DNA of 15,827 bases from SIG710 sp045595425 (lineage in GTDB: Bacteria; Bacillota; Clostridia; Oscillospirales; CAG-272), in the NCBI GenBank assembly GCA_045595425.1, contig JAZOAL010000029.1:1-15827 (forward strand), in the 5' to 3' direction. A program made the position numbers and the translations under genes. Positions within the stretch are counted from its first letter, which is position 1; each line of letters opens with the position of its first letter. The notes under the pieces are model-generated. The model did not search any database. It was not told the DNA's origin and worked only from the letters and a program-made list of their open reading frames with translations. Of this stretch, positions 1 to 7,113 are shown piece by piece.

Positions 1-2
1 TC

Positions 3-305
3 CGTGTGGCGATAAACAGATGCAAGGATATTTTACGCAGCAACAGGATCCGTGCTGCAGAGGATATTGAAGAAGCATTGTCGGTCAGCTCCGGGGATGA
101 TTCCGATGGCAATGAGATCATAAAAACGCTGATGCTTCTTCCGGAAAAGTACAGCGAGGTGATGATCCTTCATTTTGCCGAAGGGCAAGATTACAAAACG
201 ATTGCCGGCATCATCGGCAGAAGCGAATCGGCAGTTAAAATGCGCATTAAAAAGGGGCGCGAACTGTTTATGGAAATTTACAAAAAGGAGAAATACCTGT
301 TATGA
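3..305 (+). CDS. ECF-type RNA polymerase sigma factor, C-terminal part (5' end outside window)
   Basis: This is the C-terminal half of a sigma-70 family (ECF) factor. The frame is open to the left edge, so the GTG at base 6 is an internal Val rather than the start. The edge reads VAINRCKDILRS, the usual end of sigma region 2. An acidic linker follows, then region 4 from about residue 40 of the visible part (LLPEKYSEVMILHF, then the helix-turn-helix DYKTIAGIIGRSESAVKMRI), which binds the -35 promoter element. The stop codon overlaps the start of the next gene (ATGA at 302-305), so the two are probably translationally coupled. This is the classic layout of an ECF sigma factor followed by its membrane anti-sigma factor. 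Family assignment is firm; the regulon is unknown. Confidence 0.9.
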   Translation, partial: RVAINRCKDILRSNRIRAAEDIEEALSVSSGDDSDGNEIIKTLMLLPEKYSEVMILHFAEGQDYKTIAGIIGRSESAVKMRIKKGRELFMEIYKKEKYLL

Positions 306-1651
306 AAGAAAATCCGATTAGCTCGGCTATGAAAAATATTCGCCTGGGGGACGGGGCAAAGGAAGAGATCAAGGCGGCATGCCGCGAGCAGATGACTGTC
401 CGAAATTTGCATTGCGGCTTTTGCAAGCGGACTGCCTTCAAGGTTATAGCGGCGGCTATGGCGATCGCGGTTATGACTATAAGCGTTTTTGCGGTGTCAA
501 AGCTTATTACCTTCTCTATGACGCAGAAGAATGATGAAGTTAGGATAAATGCGGCACTTCCCGAGGAAAACAAGGATACAGATGCTCCTGTTCGCTCTTG
601 GAACTCCGATAAGGAAGCCGGTGAGATAAGCGTTAGACTTGAATTTGCCTACATGCCCGAGGACATGAGCGAGGATATGACAGCTTCGCACAAGTATGGC
701 GGTTCTGTCGGCAACCGTGCCATAACCTTTAACGGCTATGATCTTCGCAGAAGCGATCTTAACGCGATCATCAAAAATATAGATTCCGCAGAAAAATTTA
801 TGGCCGGAGATAAAGAAGCCTATTTACTGATCTCAAATGATCTTTCCGTTTACGATAAGGATATTTATGTTCTTTTTGCCCAGGAAGAAATGGTCGTTCA
901 CGGCATAGTCGGCTATGGTATAACTGTCGAAGAGATAAAAGCAATTGCAGAGGGAATGAGCATTGCAGAGACCGATGATGTCATTCATGCTTTGCCTATT
1001 GGAAACGAGCCAAAGTCAAGCGATGTTCCCGATATTCCGTTTGTATTTGTTCATGATGATCCCAAAGTATACCGCTCCGATTTGCTCGCGATGGGCGAGG
1101 TAGGTACATATGAAAATGTTTTTGAGAGCATGAGAAGCGTAAATGTTGAAAAGGTCGAGATGTTCGATAGCATTTCGGGCTTTGAGGACGGTGTTATAAG
1201 AAAAGATCTCGTGGAAAAATTTACCGATGCAGGCGGAAATCTGATTCCTTATAACAGGACTGAGGTTATCATTAACGATGATGATGTCGCAAACGGAGGA
1301 AAGGTTAAGAGAACTCTTGGAGAGACGCTGGAAATGACGAAGCGGTTTATTTGCGTAACGGTAACAGCAACAGGCGACACCGACGAAAATATGAAGCCTT
1401 TTCTTCATACATTCAGTCTTGGCGGACTTGCAGAGACAGAGGAGGGGACTATTGAGCGCACACAGGGGCGTCAAAACTTCTGGATAGACGGTGTGCCCGG
1501 TGAATATGCGGATACTCATGAGCCTGTTTACCGCAAGAAGGTCGGCGAGGGCAGGTGGGTTCTCGGATATCTCCTTGATGCGGATGAGATTGGTGACGAG
1601 CTGTATTTTTATAGCTCATATGCTGAGCTACATTATGTTTTGAATCCATAA
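302..1651 (+). CDS. probable membrane anti-sigma factor with DUF4367-like region
   Basis: This is a 449-residue protein with a cytoplasmic N-terminus (about 1-45, containing a CGFC motif), one transmembrane helix at about 46-66 (A- and I-rich, no charges) and a long extracytoplasmic part. The N-terminal pattern, with its IRLGDGAKEEIK stretch, resembles the short anti-sigma domain of clostridial sigma/anti-sigma pairs. The stretch around residues 170-225 (YLLISNDLSVYDKDIYVLF, then VEEIKAIAEGM) resembles DUF4367, common in such proteins. The far C-terminal half is not recognised. The start ATG overlaps the sigma factor stop by 4 bases, which implies coupling and supports the anti-sigma role. 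By inference the protein holds the sigma factor at the membrane until an envelope signal arrives. No zinc-binding ZAS motif of the HxxxCxxC type is obvious. Confidence 0.72.
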   Translation: MKENPISSAMKNIRLGDGAKEEIKAACREQMTVRNLHCGFCKRTAFKVIAAAMAIAVMTISVFAVSKLITFSMTQKNDEVRINAALPEENKDTDAPVRSWNSDKEAGEISVRLEFAYMPEDMSEDMTASHKYGGSVGNRAITFNGYDLRRSDLNAIIKNIDSAEKFMAGDKEAYLLISNDLSVYDKDIYVLFAQEEMVVHGIVGYGITVEEIKAIAEGMSIAETDDVIHALPIGNEPKSSDVPDIPFVFVHDDPKVYRSDLLAMGEVGTYENVFESMRSVNVEKVEMFDSISGFEDGVIRKDLVEKFTDAGGNLIPYNRTEVIINDDDVANGGKVKRTLGETLEMTKRFICVTVTATGDTDENMKPFLHTFSLGGLAETEEGTIERTQGRQNFWIDGVPGEYADTHEPVYRKKVGEGRWVLGYLLDADEIGDELYFYSSYAELHYVLNP

Positions 1652-1661
1652 TGCAAAACGG

Positions 1662-1688
1662 GGACTGCCGATTTCGGCAGTCCTTTTT
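1662..1688 (+). terminator. Rho-independent terminator of the sigma/anti-sigma operon
   Basis: There is a perfect 9-bp stem, GGACTGCCG / CGGCAGTCC (1662-1670 and 1675-1683), with an ATTT loop followed directly by five T. It lies 10 bases after the anti-sigma stop codon. Confidence 0.93.
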
Positions 1689-1772
1689 GATGAGATGATA
1701 ATCGGTAATTCCTAAAAACTTAGTTTAAAAGCTATATACAATAATTTATCGGTTCAAAGTAAGTTGCAGCCT

Positions 1773-1905
1773 ATGAGATCCTTCACTGCGTTCAGGATGA
1801 CATTTGTAAGTTGTATCTTTCTACAGCAAATCTCCTGATTTTTTCATGTAGTAAAAGCTACAAATGAGCACTATCTGTCATCCTGAACGCAGTGAAGGAT
1901 CTCAT
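1773..1905. repeat. perfect 30-bp inverted repeat with GTCATCCTGA core
   Basis: The left arm is 1773-1802 and the right arm 1876-1905; they are exact reverse complements, and the core read on the right arm is GTCATCCTGAACGCAGTGAA. The 73-bp centre continues as an imperfect inverted repeat (TTTGTAAG... at 1803 against ...GCTACAAA at 1857-1864), so the whole region can fold into one long hairpin. Sequences of the form GTCATCCTGAGCG.AGTCGAAGGAT are familiar as scattered intergenic repeats in many bacterial genomes; that similarity is recalled and was not searched. Confidence 0.85.
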
Positions 1906-1976
1906 GTGGTAAAACTAACTTTTTTCTTTCTAAAATTCTTTTTTCGTTATAGAAAGGCACAAAACAGTATTCACCT

Positions 1977-2012
1977 AAAAGTCATCCCGAGCGTAGTCGA
2001 GGGATGACTTTT
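1977..2012. repeat. hairpin repeat related to the 30-bp repeat
   Basis: A 12-bp perfect stem, AAAAGTCATCCC / GGGATGACTTTT, encloses the 12-base loop GAGCGTAGTCGA. The stem and loop together give GTCATCCCGAGCGTAGTCGA, a variant of the core in the neighbouring 30-bp arms. The A-run before and T-run after the stem mean it could also act as a bidirectional terminator. Confidence 0.8.
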
Positions 2013-2138
2013 CGGTAGTGTTCGCCTTGTTCACGAATGTTTATTTGCCTTAACTAACAGACCGATAAATTATTGTTTAGAGATGTATGGAAACGTATAT
2101 TAACAAAATGTAAACTCTGAAAAAATTATCCAAATCGG

Positions 2139-2167
2139 TTGACAAGTGTTAACCTGTATGGTAATAT
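2139..2167 (+). promoter_or_regulatory. consensus sigma-A promoter of the blaI/blaR1-like operon
   Basis: TTGACA at 2139-2144, a 17-bp spacer and TAATAT at 2162-2167. Transcription should start near 2174, giving a leader of about 40 bases. The spacer carries one of the putative repressor sites. Confidence 0.85.
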
Positions 2168-2200
2168 ATAGTTAGATAACAAATGTTAACCATAAGGTTA
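2147..2200 (+). promoter_or_regulatory. two putative BlaI-type operators
   Basis: The octamer TGTTAACC occurs at 2147-2154 and again at 2184-2191. Each starts a small palindrome: TTAACC-TGTAT-GGTAA (2149-2164), which overlaps the spacer and -10 box, and TTAACC-ATAA-GGTTA (2186-2200), just before the ribosome site. BlaI/MecI repressors typically bind two dyads at their own promoter, although their classical core is TACA/TGTA, so the half-site here differs. Autoregulation by the downstream repressor is inferred from this placement. Confidence 0.6.
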
Positions 2201-2212
2201 GGAGGTGAAAAA

Positions 2213-2596
2213 ATGAATAATATCAATTTATCGGAAGGTGAATGGAAGCTGATGAAGCTGCTTTGGCAGAGAGAACCGAGGACTATAGGCGAATTCGTCT
2301 GTGAGCTCCGCGAAGATACAGGGTGGACTAAAACAACGGTTTTCGTTATGCTTAAGAGACTTATCGCAAAGGGTGCGGTCAAGGTCGATGAGAGCGGCAG
2401 GGTACATGAATATTATTCTTTGATCGAAAGAAACAATGTTGCGGAAGAGGAGACGGCTTCTTTTCTATCCAGAGTTTATGACGGGAGTCTTGGAATGATG
2501 GTTTCTTCTCTTGTTGGAAGGCAAGCACTTTCGGAGAGTGATATCGCAGAGCTTAAAAAGATTCTTGACGATGTTGACACAAGCAGAAAGGGGTAA
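2213..2596 (+). CDS. BlaI/MecI/CopY-family transcriptional repressor
   Basis: This is a 127-residue winged-helix repressor. The opening INLSEGEWKLMKLLWQ and the recognition part GWTKTTVFVMLKRLIAKGAV are diagnostic of the BlaI/MecI family; the C-terminal helices (ETASFLSRVYDGSLGMM, then ALSESDIAELKKIL) form the dimerisation part where the partner protease normally triggers cleavage. The start is the ATG at 2213, 6 bases after AGGAGGTG (2200-2207). An in-frame ATG at 2183 lies inside the second operator and has no ribosome site. The gene for its membrane protease partner begins 2 bp downstream. By family knowledge it represses its own operon until the sensor protease inactivates it. Nothing in the window shows that the target is a beta-lactamase. 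Confidence 0.93.
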   Translation: MNNINLSEGEWKLMKLLWQREPRTIGEFVCELREDTGWTKTTVFVMLKRLIAKGAVKVDESGRVHEYYSLIERNNVAEEETASFLSRVYDGSLGMMVSSLVGRQALSESDIAELKKILDDVDTSRKG

Positions 2597-2598
2597 TT

Positions 2599-5500
2599 AT
2601 GCAGCATATTATAACTTTATCACTTCTTATAATTGCGGTTTTAGTTGTTCGACTTTTGTTCCGTAAACACATTTCATCCAATATTATATATTCACTTTGG
2701 TTAGTTGTGATATTAAAGCTGTGTATGCCTTTTTCGCTGTTTGATGTTCCGATTACTGTTCCTTCTTTTGAAAAAGAACAGGTATCGGATACCGAAGAGA
2801 TTCGGTTAAATGATGAAGCCTCGTCTTTTTCCGATGAAAGACAATCGATGCCGAATATTACCCATAATGATCAAGCTGTTCAATCCGATATCGGTGAAAA
2901 TACCGAAGATCGGTTTACAACTATAGAATCCGAGCATAGCGGCTTGGATATTGATTTCCCGAGCGCTCAGCCCATATCGCCAATTGAAGCAATCGGATCT
3001 GAAATAGAAGGAACGGAAGCGGCGGAGCTGCCGATCCTTTCCCAAGATAAGAATGTTGCTTCGGAAAAAGCCGATGTAAATATTTTATCGGGAGAGAAGA
3101 GTGAAAAGATATCAATAATATCTGCTTTTAAAATTATTTGGAGTTGTGGTTCAGCGGCTTTGGCACTGTGGTTTATCATAACCGGGGCGGTATTTTCCGT
3201 GAAGCTTCGCAGTGACCGCCGAGAGGTCGGGAAATATAAGAGACTTAAGGTGTATGTTTCCGAAAAGGCCGGGACGCCTTGTCTCCATGGCTTTATACCG
3301 TCGGTCTACCTAACTCCGAAGGCATATAAAAGCGAGGGCAGGGGGCTTATACTATGCCATGAGTATACCCACCTTTGCCATGGCGACAATATCTGGGCTT
3401 TCTTCCGTATAGCGGCTATAGTGCTTCTTTGGTGGAATCCTCTCATTTGGGCGGCGGCTATTCTTTCAAGGCAGGATGCAGAGCTTGCCTGCGATCATTC
3501 TGTTACGAGCAGTATGAATGATGCCGAGCGCGTGAATTATGCCCGTGTTATTATAGATATGCTTCCCGTAAAACGCAGCCTTGCAAACGGATTTGCGAAC
3601 GGTTCCGTGAAGGAACGAGTTATCATGATGACGAAGAAGAACAAAACAAGGCTGCTTTCAGCAATTCTCTCTGTGATACTTATTATTTCAGCTGTAGGCT
3701 GTTCCTTTGTTGATATTAGTGTAAAAGAAGACATCGATGATAAGGAAAATACCTTAAACAGCGGTCTTGATACTCAGGCTGAAACGGACAAACCGAATGA
3801 AAACGACAAGCCTATCACTCCGGATGTGTCTGATGAAACATATTTCAAACTTATTTCAAACAATGCCGATTTTGAGATAAAGCAGATAGTTTTTGAGAAT
3901 GCTTCTGGCGCTTATCACCCGATAAAGCTTGACGAAAAGCTTTATATTTGCATGATTGACCAAAGGAGAAGCAGAGGAGAGGTTGATCTGCATGTAGTTG
4001 ACACTGTCAAGGGTGAGCATCTTGCTTCATTGAGCTTAAAAAGCGAGAAATTTCCGAGCCAGGTGATGTATACCGATGAAGGTATTATACTTTATAATTT
4101 CTATTATGATACCGAAAAGCAGCAGCCTGTGATTGAATGTGCTTTTGATGTAAAATATGGGAACGGAGATCTGACTTGCATACCGAAGTATGATTTTGAT
4201 CTGTTTCCCCATTATGATGATTATATAAGATCTCCAAACGGAAGTGTTACTGTGTATAAGACGGTAGATGATTTGGCCGGACACGGAGGAATTGATATTC
4301 TCTATTCTGATGGCAGGATCGAACGCATAGCGGAAAATGTAATGCTTGACGATAAGATCGGAAACAAAAAGGCAGATATAGGTGACGTCAAGGGCCATTC
4401 GCCGATAGCTTTTCTCGATGATAATCGCTTCGTTTACAGGATAGGCGGCTGGGAATGGACATGGGGCTATGGAATTTACGATATCTCCACGGGCGAGAAG
4501 ATAGAATGTCTCGACGGTTTGGGACTGCAGGCGATAGATGAAGAGGGCAATTTCTATGTAAGCGAGGTCGTTTCATATGAGCCGAAGAGCTATTATAAGA
4601 TAACTCCCGAGGGAGAAAGTATTCTTATTGCTTCAAATGACGAGAATCCTCCTGAAGGCGTTATACAGCTGGTCGGACACTCAAACAGAAGCGTTGGATT
4701 TATCGACAATTACGGCAGTATTTATGAGTTTACCGAGGACGGCACGCATACATATACCGTCACAACTCCCGATTTTAAAACTCAGCTTTGCAAATATGAA
4801 ATGGATCACTCCTTTGGAACGACATTTACTTTTTTTGGAGACGGAACTCTTACTCTTGTGACCTTTGGAAATCAGGTGGAAGCTGATGCAGAGATAAGCT
4901 CAACACTTGCAGAAATGAAAAAATATGATGATTCCATAGAGCTGCTTCACATGTCGGAGGATATTGACTTTTCATATATGGAGATAGATTTTGAGCGCGG
5001 TGCAAATGGCTCAGGAAGAAATTCTTATAGGATCGATGATTCTCATTATCTTTACATGGTCTATGCACTTGGCTCTACTTACCATTTGGATTTTTATTTG
5101 GTTGATATTATGAGCGGCGTCTTAAAGGATACCTGTTCGGCTGAATGTGACATCTTGCCCCATATCGAGAGCTATACAGATGACGGTATAATACTTTCGG
5201 GATGGCGAGATTCTAACAGCGATACCGAGGCTGTATATAAGCTCAGCTTTGAAAACGAAAAAATACAGCTTGATGAGATCGAAAATGGTGAATATGCAAC
5301 CGATAAGGAGATAAAGATCGTTTCCCCAGATGGGAAAACGATCGTTTATCTTGTCACTGTAGATGATCTTTTTCAGGGCTATGTTGAGGCGGTGCATCCC
5401 GACAGCGGCAAGCGTGATCGGATCTTTGAGAATGTTTTTTCGGATGAATATCCCCGTTTCTCTACAAGCGGTCAAGGGGCTGACAGATATGATATCCTTC

Positions 5501-5985
5501 GCTATACTCCCATTGGATTTATAAGCAATGATGTGTTTGCTTATCACATAGGCGGAAGAAACTGGTCTGAGGGGTACGGCATATATAATGTGAAAACAGG
5601 CGATAAAGTAGAATATCTTGACGGCATGAGGCTGAGATATGTCTGCGGCGATAAAATGTATCTATTTACCTTTGATGACAAAGATATTTATGAAACAGAC
5701 ATAAGCGGTAAGAGACGCCTGATAGCTTCGGAAAATGCACCTGAAGGCGTATTTAACCTTGCCGAAGGAAAACACGGCACCGTTGATAAGGTCAGCTTTT
5801 CGGGTGACGCCTTCATAGTGGAATATAAGGATTATTCTTCACATATCTATAAAACGGCTTATTATTCTCCCGATTTTTCCGAGGAGCTTATCCTGCTTCA
5901 GTATAAGGTGAGCTTTTTGAATTCCACAGATCCGATATATTTCTTTGGCAATAAGCTGACATTTGTTAAGTTCAAGGAGAGGTAG
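2599..5985 (+). CDS. BlaR1/MecR1-like M56 membrane metalloprotease with duplicated propeller-like sensor
   Basis: This is a 1,128-residue protein, roughly twice the length of BlaR1. Transmembrane helices lie near residues 2-20, 26-46, 172-200 and 270-290, with an acidic, Ser/Glu-rich loop of about 125 residues after the second. The M56 zinc site is intact: H254-E-Y-T-H258 on the cytoplasmic side, with E295 in DAELACD as the likely third ligand. A further hydrophobic segment (352-368) after KKNKTR ends in AVGC with Cys368 and looks like a lipoprotein signal. The remaining roughly 750 residues contain no penicillin-binding motifs. They consist of two homologous halves (about 415-760 and 785-1128) that share GYGIY...TG.K.E.LDG and FFG...LT.V.F, offset by 369-370 residues, rich in beta strands and propeller-like. 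The gene starts 2 bp after the repressor gene with the ribosome site AAAGGGG. By inference the outer domain senses an envelope ligand and the protease then inactivates the repressor. Confidence 0.88.
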   Translation: MQHIITLSLLIIAVLVVRLLFRKHISSNIIYSLWLVVILKLCMPFSLFDVPITVPSFEKEQVSDTEEIRLNDEASSFSDERQSMPNITHNDQAVQSDIGENTEDRFTTIESEHSGLDIDFPSAQPISPIEAIGSEIEGTEAAELPILSQDKNVASEKADVNILSGEKSEKISIISAFKIIWSCGSAALALWFIITGAVFSVKLRSDRREVGKYKRLKVYVSEKAGTPCLHGFIPSVYLTPKAYKSEGRGLILCHEYTHLCHGDNIWAFFRIAAIVLLWWNPLIWAAAILSRQDAELACDHSVTSSMNDAERVNYARVIIDMLPVKRSLANGFANGSVKERVIMMTKKNKTRLLSAILSVILIISAVGCSFVDISVKEDIDDKENTLNSGLDTQAETDKPNENDKPITPDVSDETYFKLISNNADFEIKQIVFENASGAYHPIKLDEKLYICMIDQRRSRGEVDLHVVDTVKGEHLASLSLKSEKFPSQVMYTDEGIILYNFYYDTEKQQPVIECAFDVKYGNGDLTCIPKYDFDLFPHYDDYIRSPNGSVTVYKTVDDLAGHGGIDILYSDGRIERIAENVMLDDKIGNKKADIGDVKGHSPIAFLDDNRFVYRIGGWEWTWGYGIYDISTGEKIECLDGLGLQAIDEEGNFYVSEVVSYEPKSYYKITPEGESILIASNDENPPEGVIQLVGHSNRSVGFIDNYGSIYEFTEDGTHTYTVTTPDFKTQLCKYEMDHSFGTTFTFFGDGTLTLVTFGNQVEADAEISSTLAEMKKYDDSIELLHMSEDIDFSYMEIDFERGANGSGRNSYRIDDSHYLYMVYALGSTYHLDFYLVDIMSGVLKDTCSAECDILPHIESYTDDGIILSGWRDSNSDTEAVYKLSFENEKIQLDEIENGEYATDKEIKIVSPDGKTIVYLVTVDDLFQGYVEAVHPDSGKRDRIFENVFSDEYPRFSTSGQGADRYDILRYTPIGFISNDVFAYHIGGRNWSEGYGIYNVKTGDKVEYLDGMRLRYVCGDKMYLFTFDDKDIYETDISGKRRLIASENAPEGVFNLAEGKHGTVDKVSFSGDAFIVEYKDYSSHIYKTAYYSPDFSEELILLQYKVSFLNSTDPIYFFGNKLTFVKFKER

Positions 5986-5987
5986 TA

Positions 5988-6016
5988 TTGACAAAAATGC
6001 AAATTCGTGATATACT
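5988..6016 (+). promoter_or_regulatory. consensus promoter of the 6091 gene
   Basis: TTGACA at 5988-5993, exactly 17 bp, then TATACT at 6011-6016. The -35 box begins 3 bases after the blaR1-like stop codon. The predicted start near 6023 gives a leader of about 68 bases that contains the hairpin at 6047-6071. Confidence 0.8.
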
Positions 6017-6046
6017 TTTCTTGCGACGGGGTTTGACATAATTTTT

Positions 6047-6076
6047 AAGGCACTGCATCTCGCAGTGCCTTTGTTT
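6047..6076 (+). terminator. terminator-like hairpin between promoter and ORF (operon end or attenuator)
   Basis: AAGGCACTGC (6047-6056) pairs perfectly with GCAGTGCCTT (6062-6071) around an ATCTC loop, followed by TTTGTTT when the arm's last T residues are included. It ends the blaI/blaR1-like unit, but it also lies downstream of the promoter at 5988-6016. Transcripts of the next gene must therefore read through it, as in an attenuated leader. No antiterminator fold was evident by eye. Confidence 0.75.
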
Positions 6077-6090
6077 ATAAGGAGAAGAAT

Positions 6091-6831
6091 ATGGATAAAA
6101 TGCAAGGCGGAGATATCAGGGTGGAGAATAAATTCACAAAATGGTTTGACAATTTCTGGTATCATAATAAATGGCCCGTAATAGGCATAATTTTTGCACT
6201 GTTTGTTATAATTGTCTGCACTCTTCAGATGTGCGAAAAGGAAAAGGTCGATACCTATGTTATGTATGCAGGCCCCGATGTCATTGAAGGGGAACAGCTG
6301 ATAAATTTCCGCTCGGCTCTCAAAGCAGTCCTCCCCGAAGATTTTAACAACGACGGAATTGAATATGTTGAGGTTGTGACCAATTACATAATGAGCGCGG
6401 AAGAGATCAAAGCCGCTGAAAGTGAGGCAGTCGAAGCGGAAACGGCAGATGATTTTTATATTGATCCGACATTTATGGCTCAAAACAAGCAAAAATTCGA
6501 GAATTTGATAGTTGCAGGTGAATACTCTGTCTGCTTTCTTTCACCCTATCTGTATGAAGAAGTGAAGGCAGGTAACGGATTTATGCCGCTTTCAGAAATG
6601 TTTGACGAGCTTCCGCAGGGAGCTGTTGACGAATACGGTCTGCTCCTCTCGGAAACGGATTTCGGCTCTTATTTTCCGGGCGTAAACGAGCTACCGGAGG
6701 ATACTATTCTTTGCATGCGACGGATAAGCACTTTAACATCCTTTATTAACAAGGGTGCGACAGAGAAAACCTACGAAAAATCTATGAAGCTGTTTCGCGC
6801 AATAGTGAATTATGAAGCACCGAAGGATTGA
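6091..6831 (+). CDS. single-span membrane protein of unknown function
   Basis: This 246-residue protein has a short basic and aromatic N-terminus (KFTKWFDNFWYHNKWP), one transmembrane helix at about 30-48 ending in LQMC, and an acidic extracytoplasmic domain of about 195 residues. The start at 6091 is supported by AAGGAG at 6079-6084. The opening 'FDNFWYHNKW + helix' recalls small membrane proteins seen in gut Clostridia with no assigned function; this is recalled and was not searched. The outer part has no catalytic signature that I recognise. The phrase VDTYVMYAGPDVI after the helix is a plausible first beta strand of an alpha/beta fold. It is transcribed from its own promoter and so is not necessarily linked to the upstream repressor/protease pair. 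The function is unknown. Confidence 0.85.
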   Translation: MDKMQGGDIRVENKFTKWFDNFWYHNKWPVIGIIFALFVIIVCTLQMCEKEKVDTYVMYAGPDVIEGEQLINFRSALKAVLPEDFNNDGIEYVEVVTNYIMSAEEIKAAESEAVEAETADDFYIDPTFMAQNKQKFENLIVAGEYSVCFLSPYLYEEVKAGNGFMPLSEMFDELPQGAVDEYGLLLSETDFGSYFPGVNELPEDTILCMRRISTLTSFINKGATEKTYEKSMKLFRAIVNYEAPKD

Positions 6832-6867
6832 CGAACAAAAAAGAGTTGTAAAAAACTATTCTAATAT

Positions 6868-6910
6868 AAACAATAATACAGTAAGTTTCTTCTTCGCTAA
6901 ATTATTGTTT
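6868..6910. repeat. AT-rich 10-bp inverted repeat sharing sequence with the 1738-2077 element
   Basis: AAACAATAAT (6868-6877) and its exact reverse complement ATTATTGTTT (6901-6910) flank 23 bases. The right arm lies in TAAATTATTGTTT, a 13-base string also present at the right end of the 340-bp element (2067-2079). It may be a remnant end of the same element or a weak terminator of the 6091 gene. Confidence 0.5.
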
Positions 6911-6985
6911 GGTTATTCAATTTTGAGCTTTTAGAGATTCCTTGTTGGTTCGACTCTCTTATGCTTTGAAATTACCGGAGTTAAT

Positions 6986-7044
6986 AAAAAAGGTTCTATA
7001 ATAAATGTTGGTTTCACCCCGACATTTATTATAGAACCTTTTTT
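6986..7044. terminator. strong bidirectional terminator-like hairpin between convergent genes
   Basis: A perfect 23-bp stem (6986-7008 with 7022-7044) opens with AAAAAAGGTTCTATAATAAA and closes with the complementary ACCTTTTTT, with a 13-base centre containing GGTTTCACCCC. The six A at one end and six T at the other give a U-run for transcripts in both directions. It sits between the + gene ending at 6831 and the minus gene ending at 7114. Confidence 0.75.
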
Positions 7045-7063
7045 AAAGTTCGAAACTCAAACG

Positions 7064-7093
7064 AAAAGCAGGGCGGTCATTTGACCGCCCTGC
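7064..7093 (-). terminator. Rho-independent terminator of the surface protein gene
   Basis: Read on the minus strand, GCAGGGCGGTCA and TGACCGCCCTGC form a perfect 12-bp GC-rich stem with an AA loop, followed by TTTTCGTTT. It starts 20 bases after the surface protein stop codon at 7114-7116. Confidence 0.9.
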
Positions 7094-7113
7094 GAGGCTT
7101 TTAATTTTCGGTA

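Larger units (their letters stand above)
1738..2077. repeat. 340-bp composite inverted-repeat element, MITE-like
   Basis: The gene-free stretch 1690-2138 is framed by a perfect 16-bp inverted repeat: ACAATAATTTATCGGT at 1738-1753 and its reverse complement at 2062-2077. Inside lie a 30-bp perfect inverted repeat (1773-1802/1876-1905) and a further hairpin with a related core (1977-2012). No ORF is present. No convincing target-site duplication was seen next to the terminal repeats. This architecture fits a non-autonomous mobile element or a nest of intergenic repeats. It ends about 60 bp upstream of the blaI-like promoter. Confidence 0.55.

Noticed and set aside
1690..2138. CRISPR-like array in the repeat-rich intergenic region
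   Set aside because: The repeats are inverted, not direct, with no regular spacers and no cas genes nearby.
2183..2185. ATG at 2183 as the start of the blaI-like gene
   Set aside because: It overlaps the second operator dyad and has no ribosome site, whereas the ATG at 2213 follows AGGAGGTG and fits the family N-terminus.
5839..6492. Minus-strand ORF of 217 codons
   Set aside because: It is antisense to the end of the protease gene and the start of the membrane protein gene, has no ribosome site and its translation has no domain-like pattern.
6935..6962. tRNA-like T-arm string GGTTCGACTC
   Set aside because: The adjacent bases do not form the T stem, and no acceptor or anticodon arm could be found around it.
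6986..7044. ISL3-type insertion sequence remnant
   Set aside because: The GGTTCT ends are reminiscent of that family, but the flanks (A6/T6) are palindromic instead of direct repeats and there is no transposase sequence; the terminator reading is simpler.
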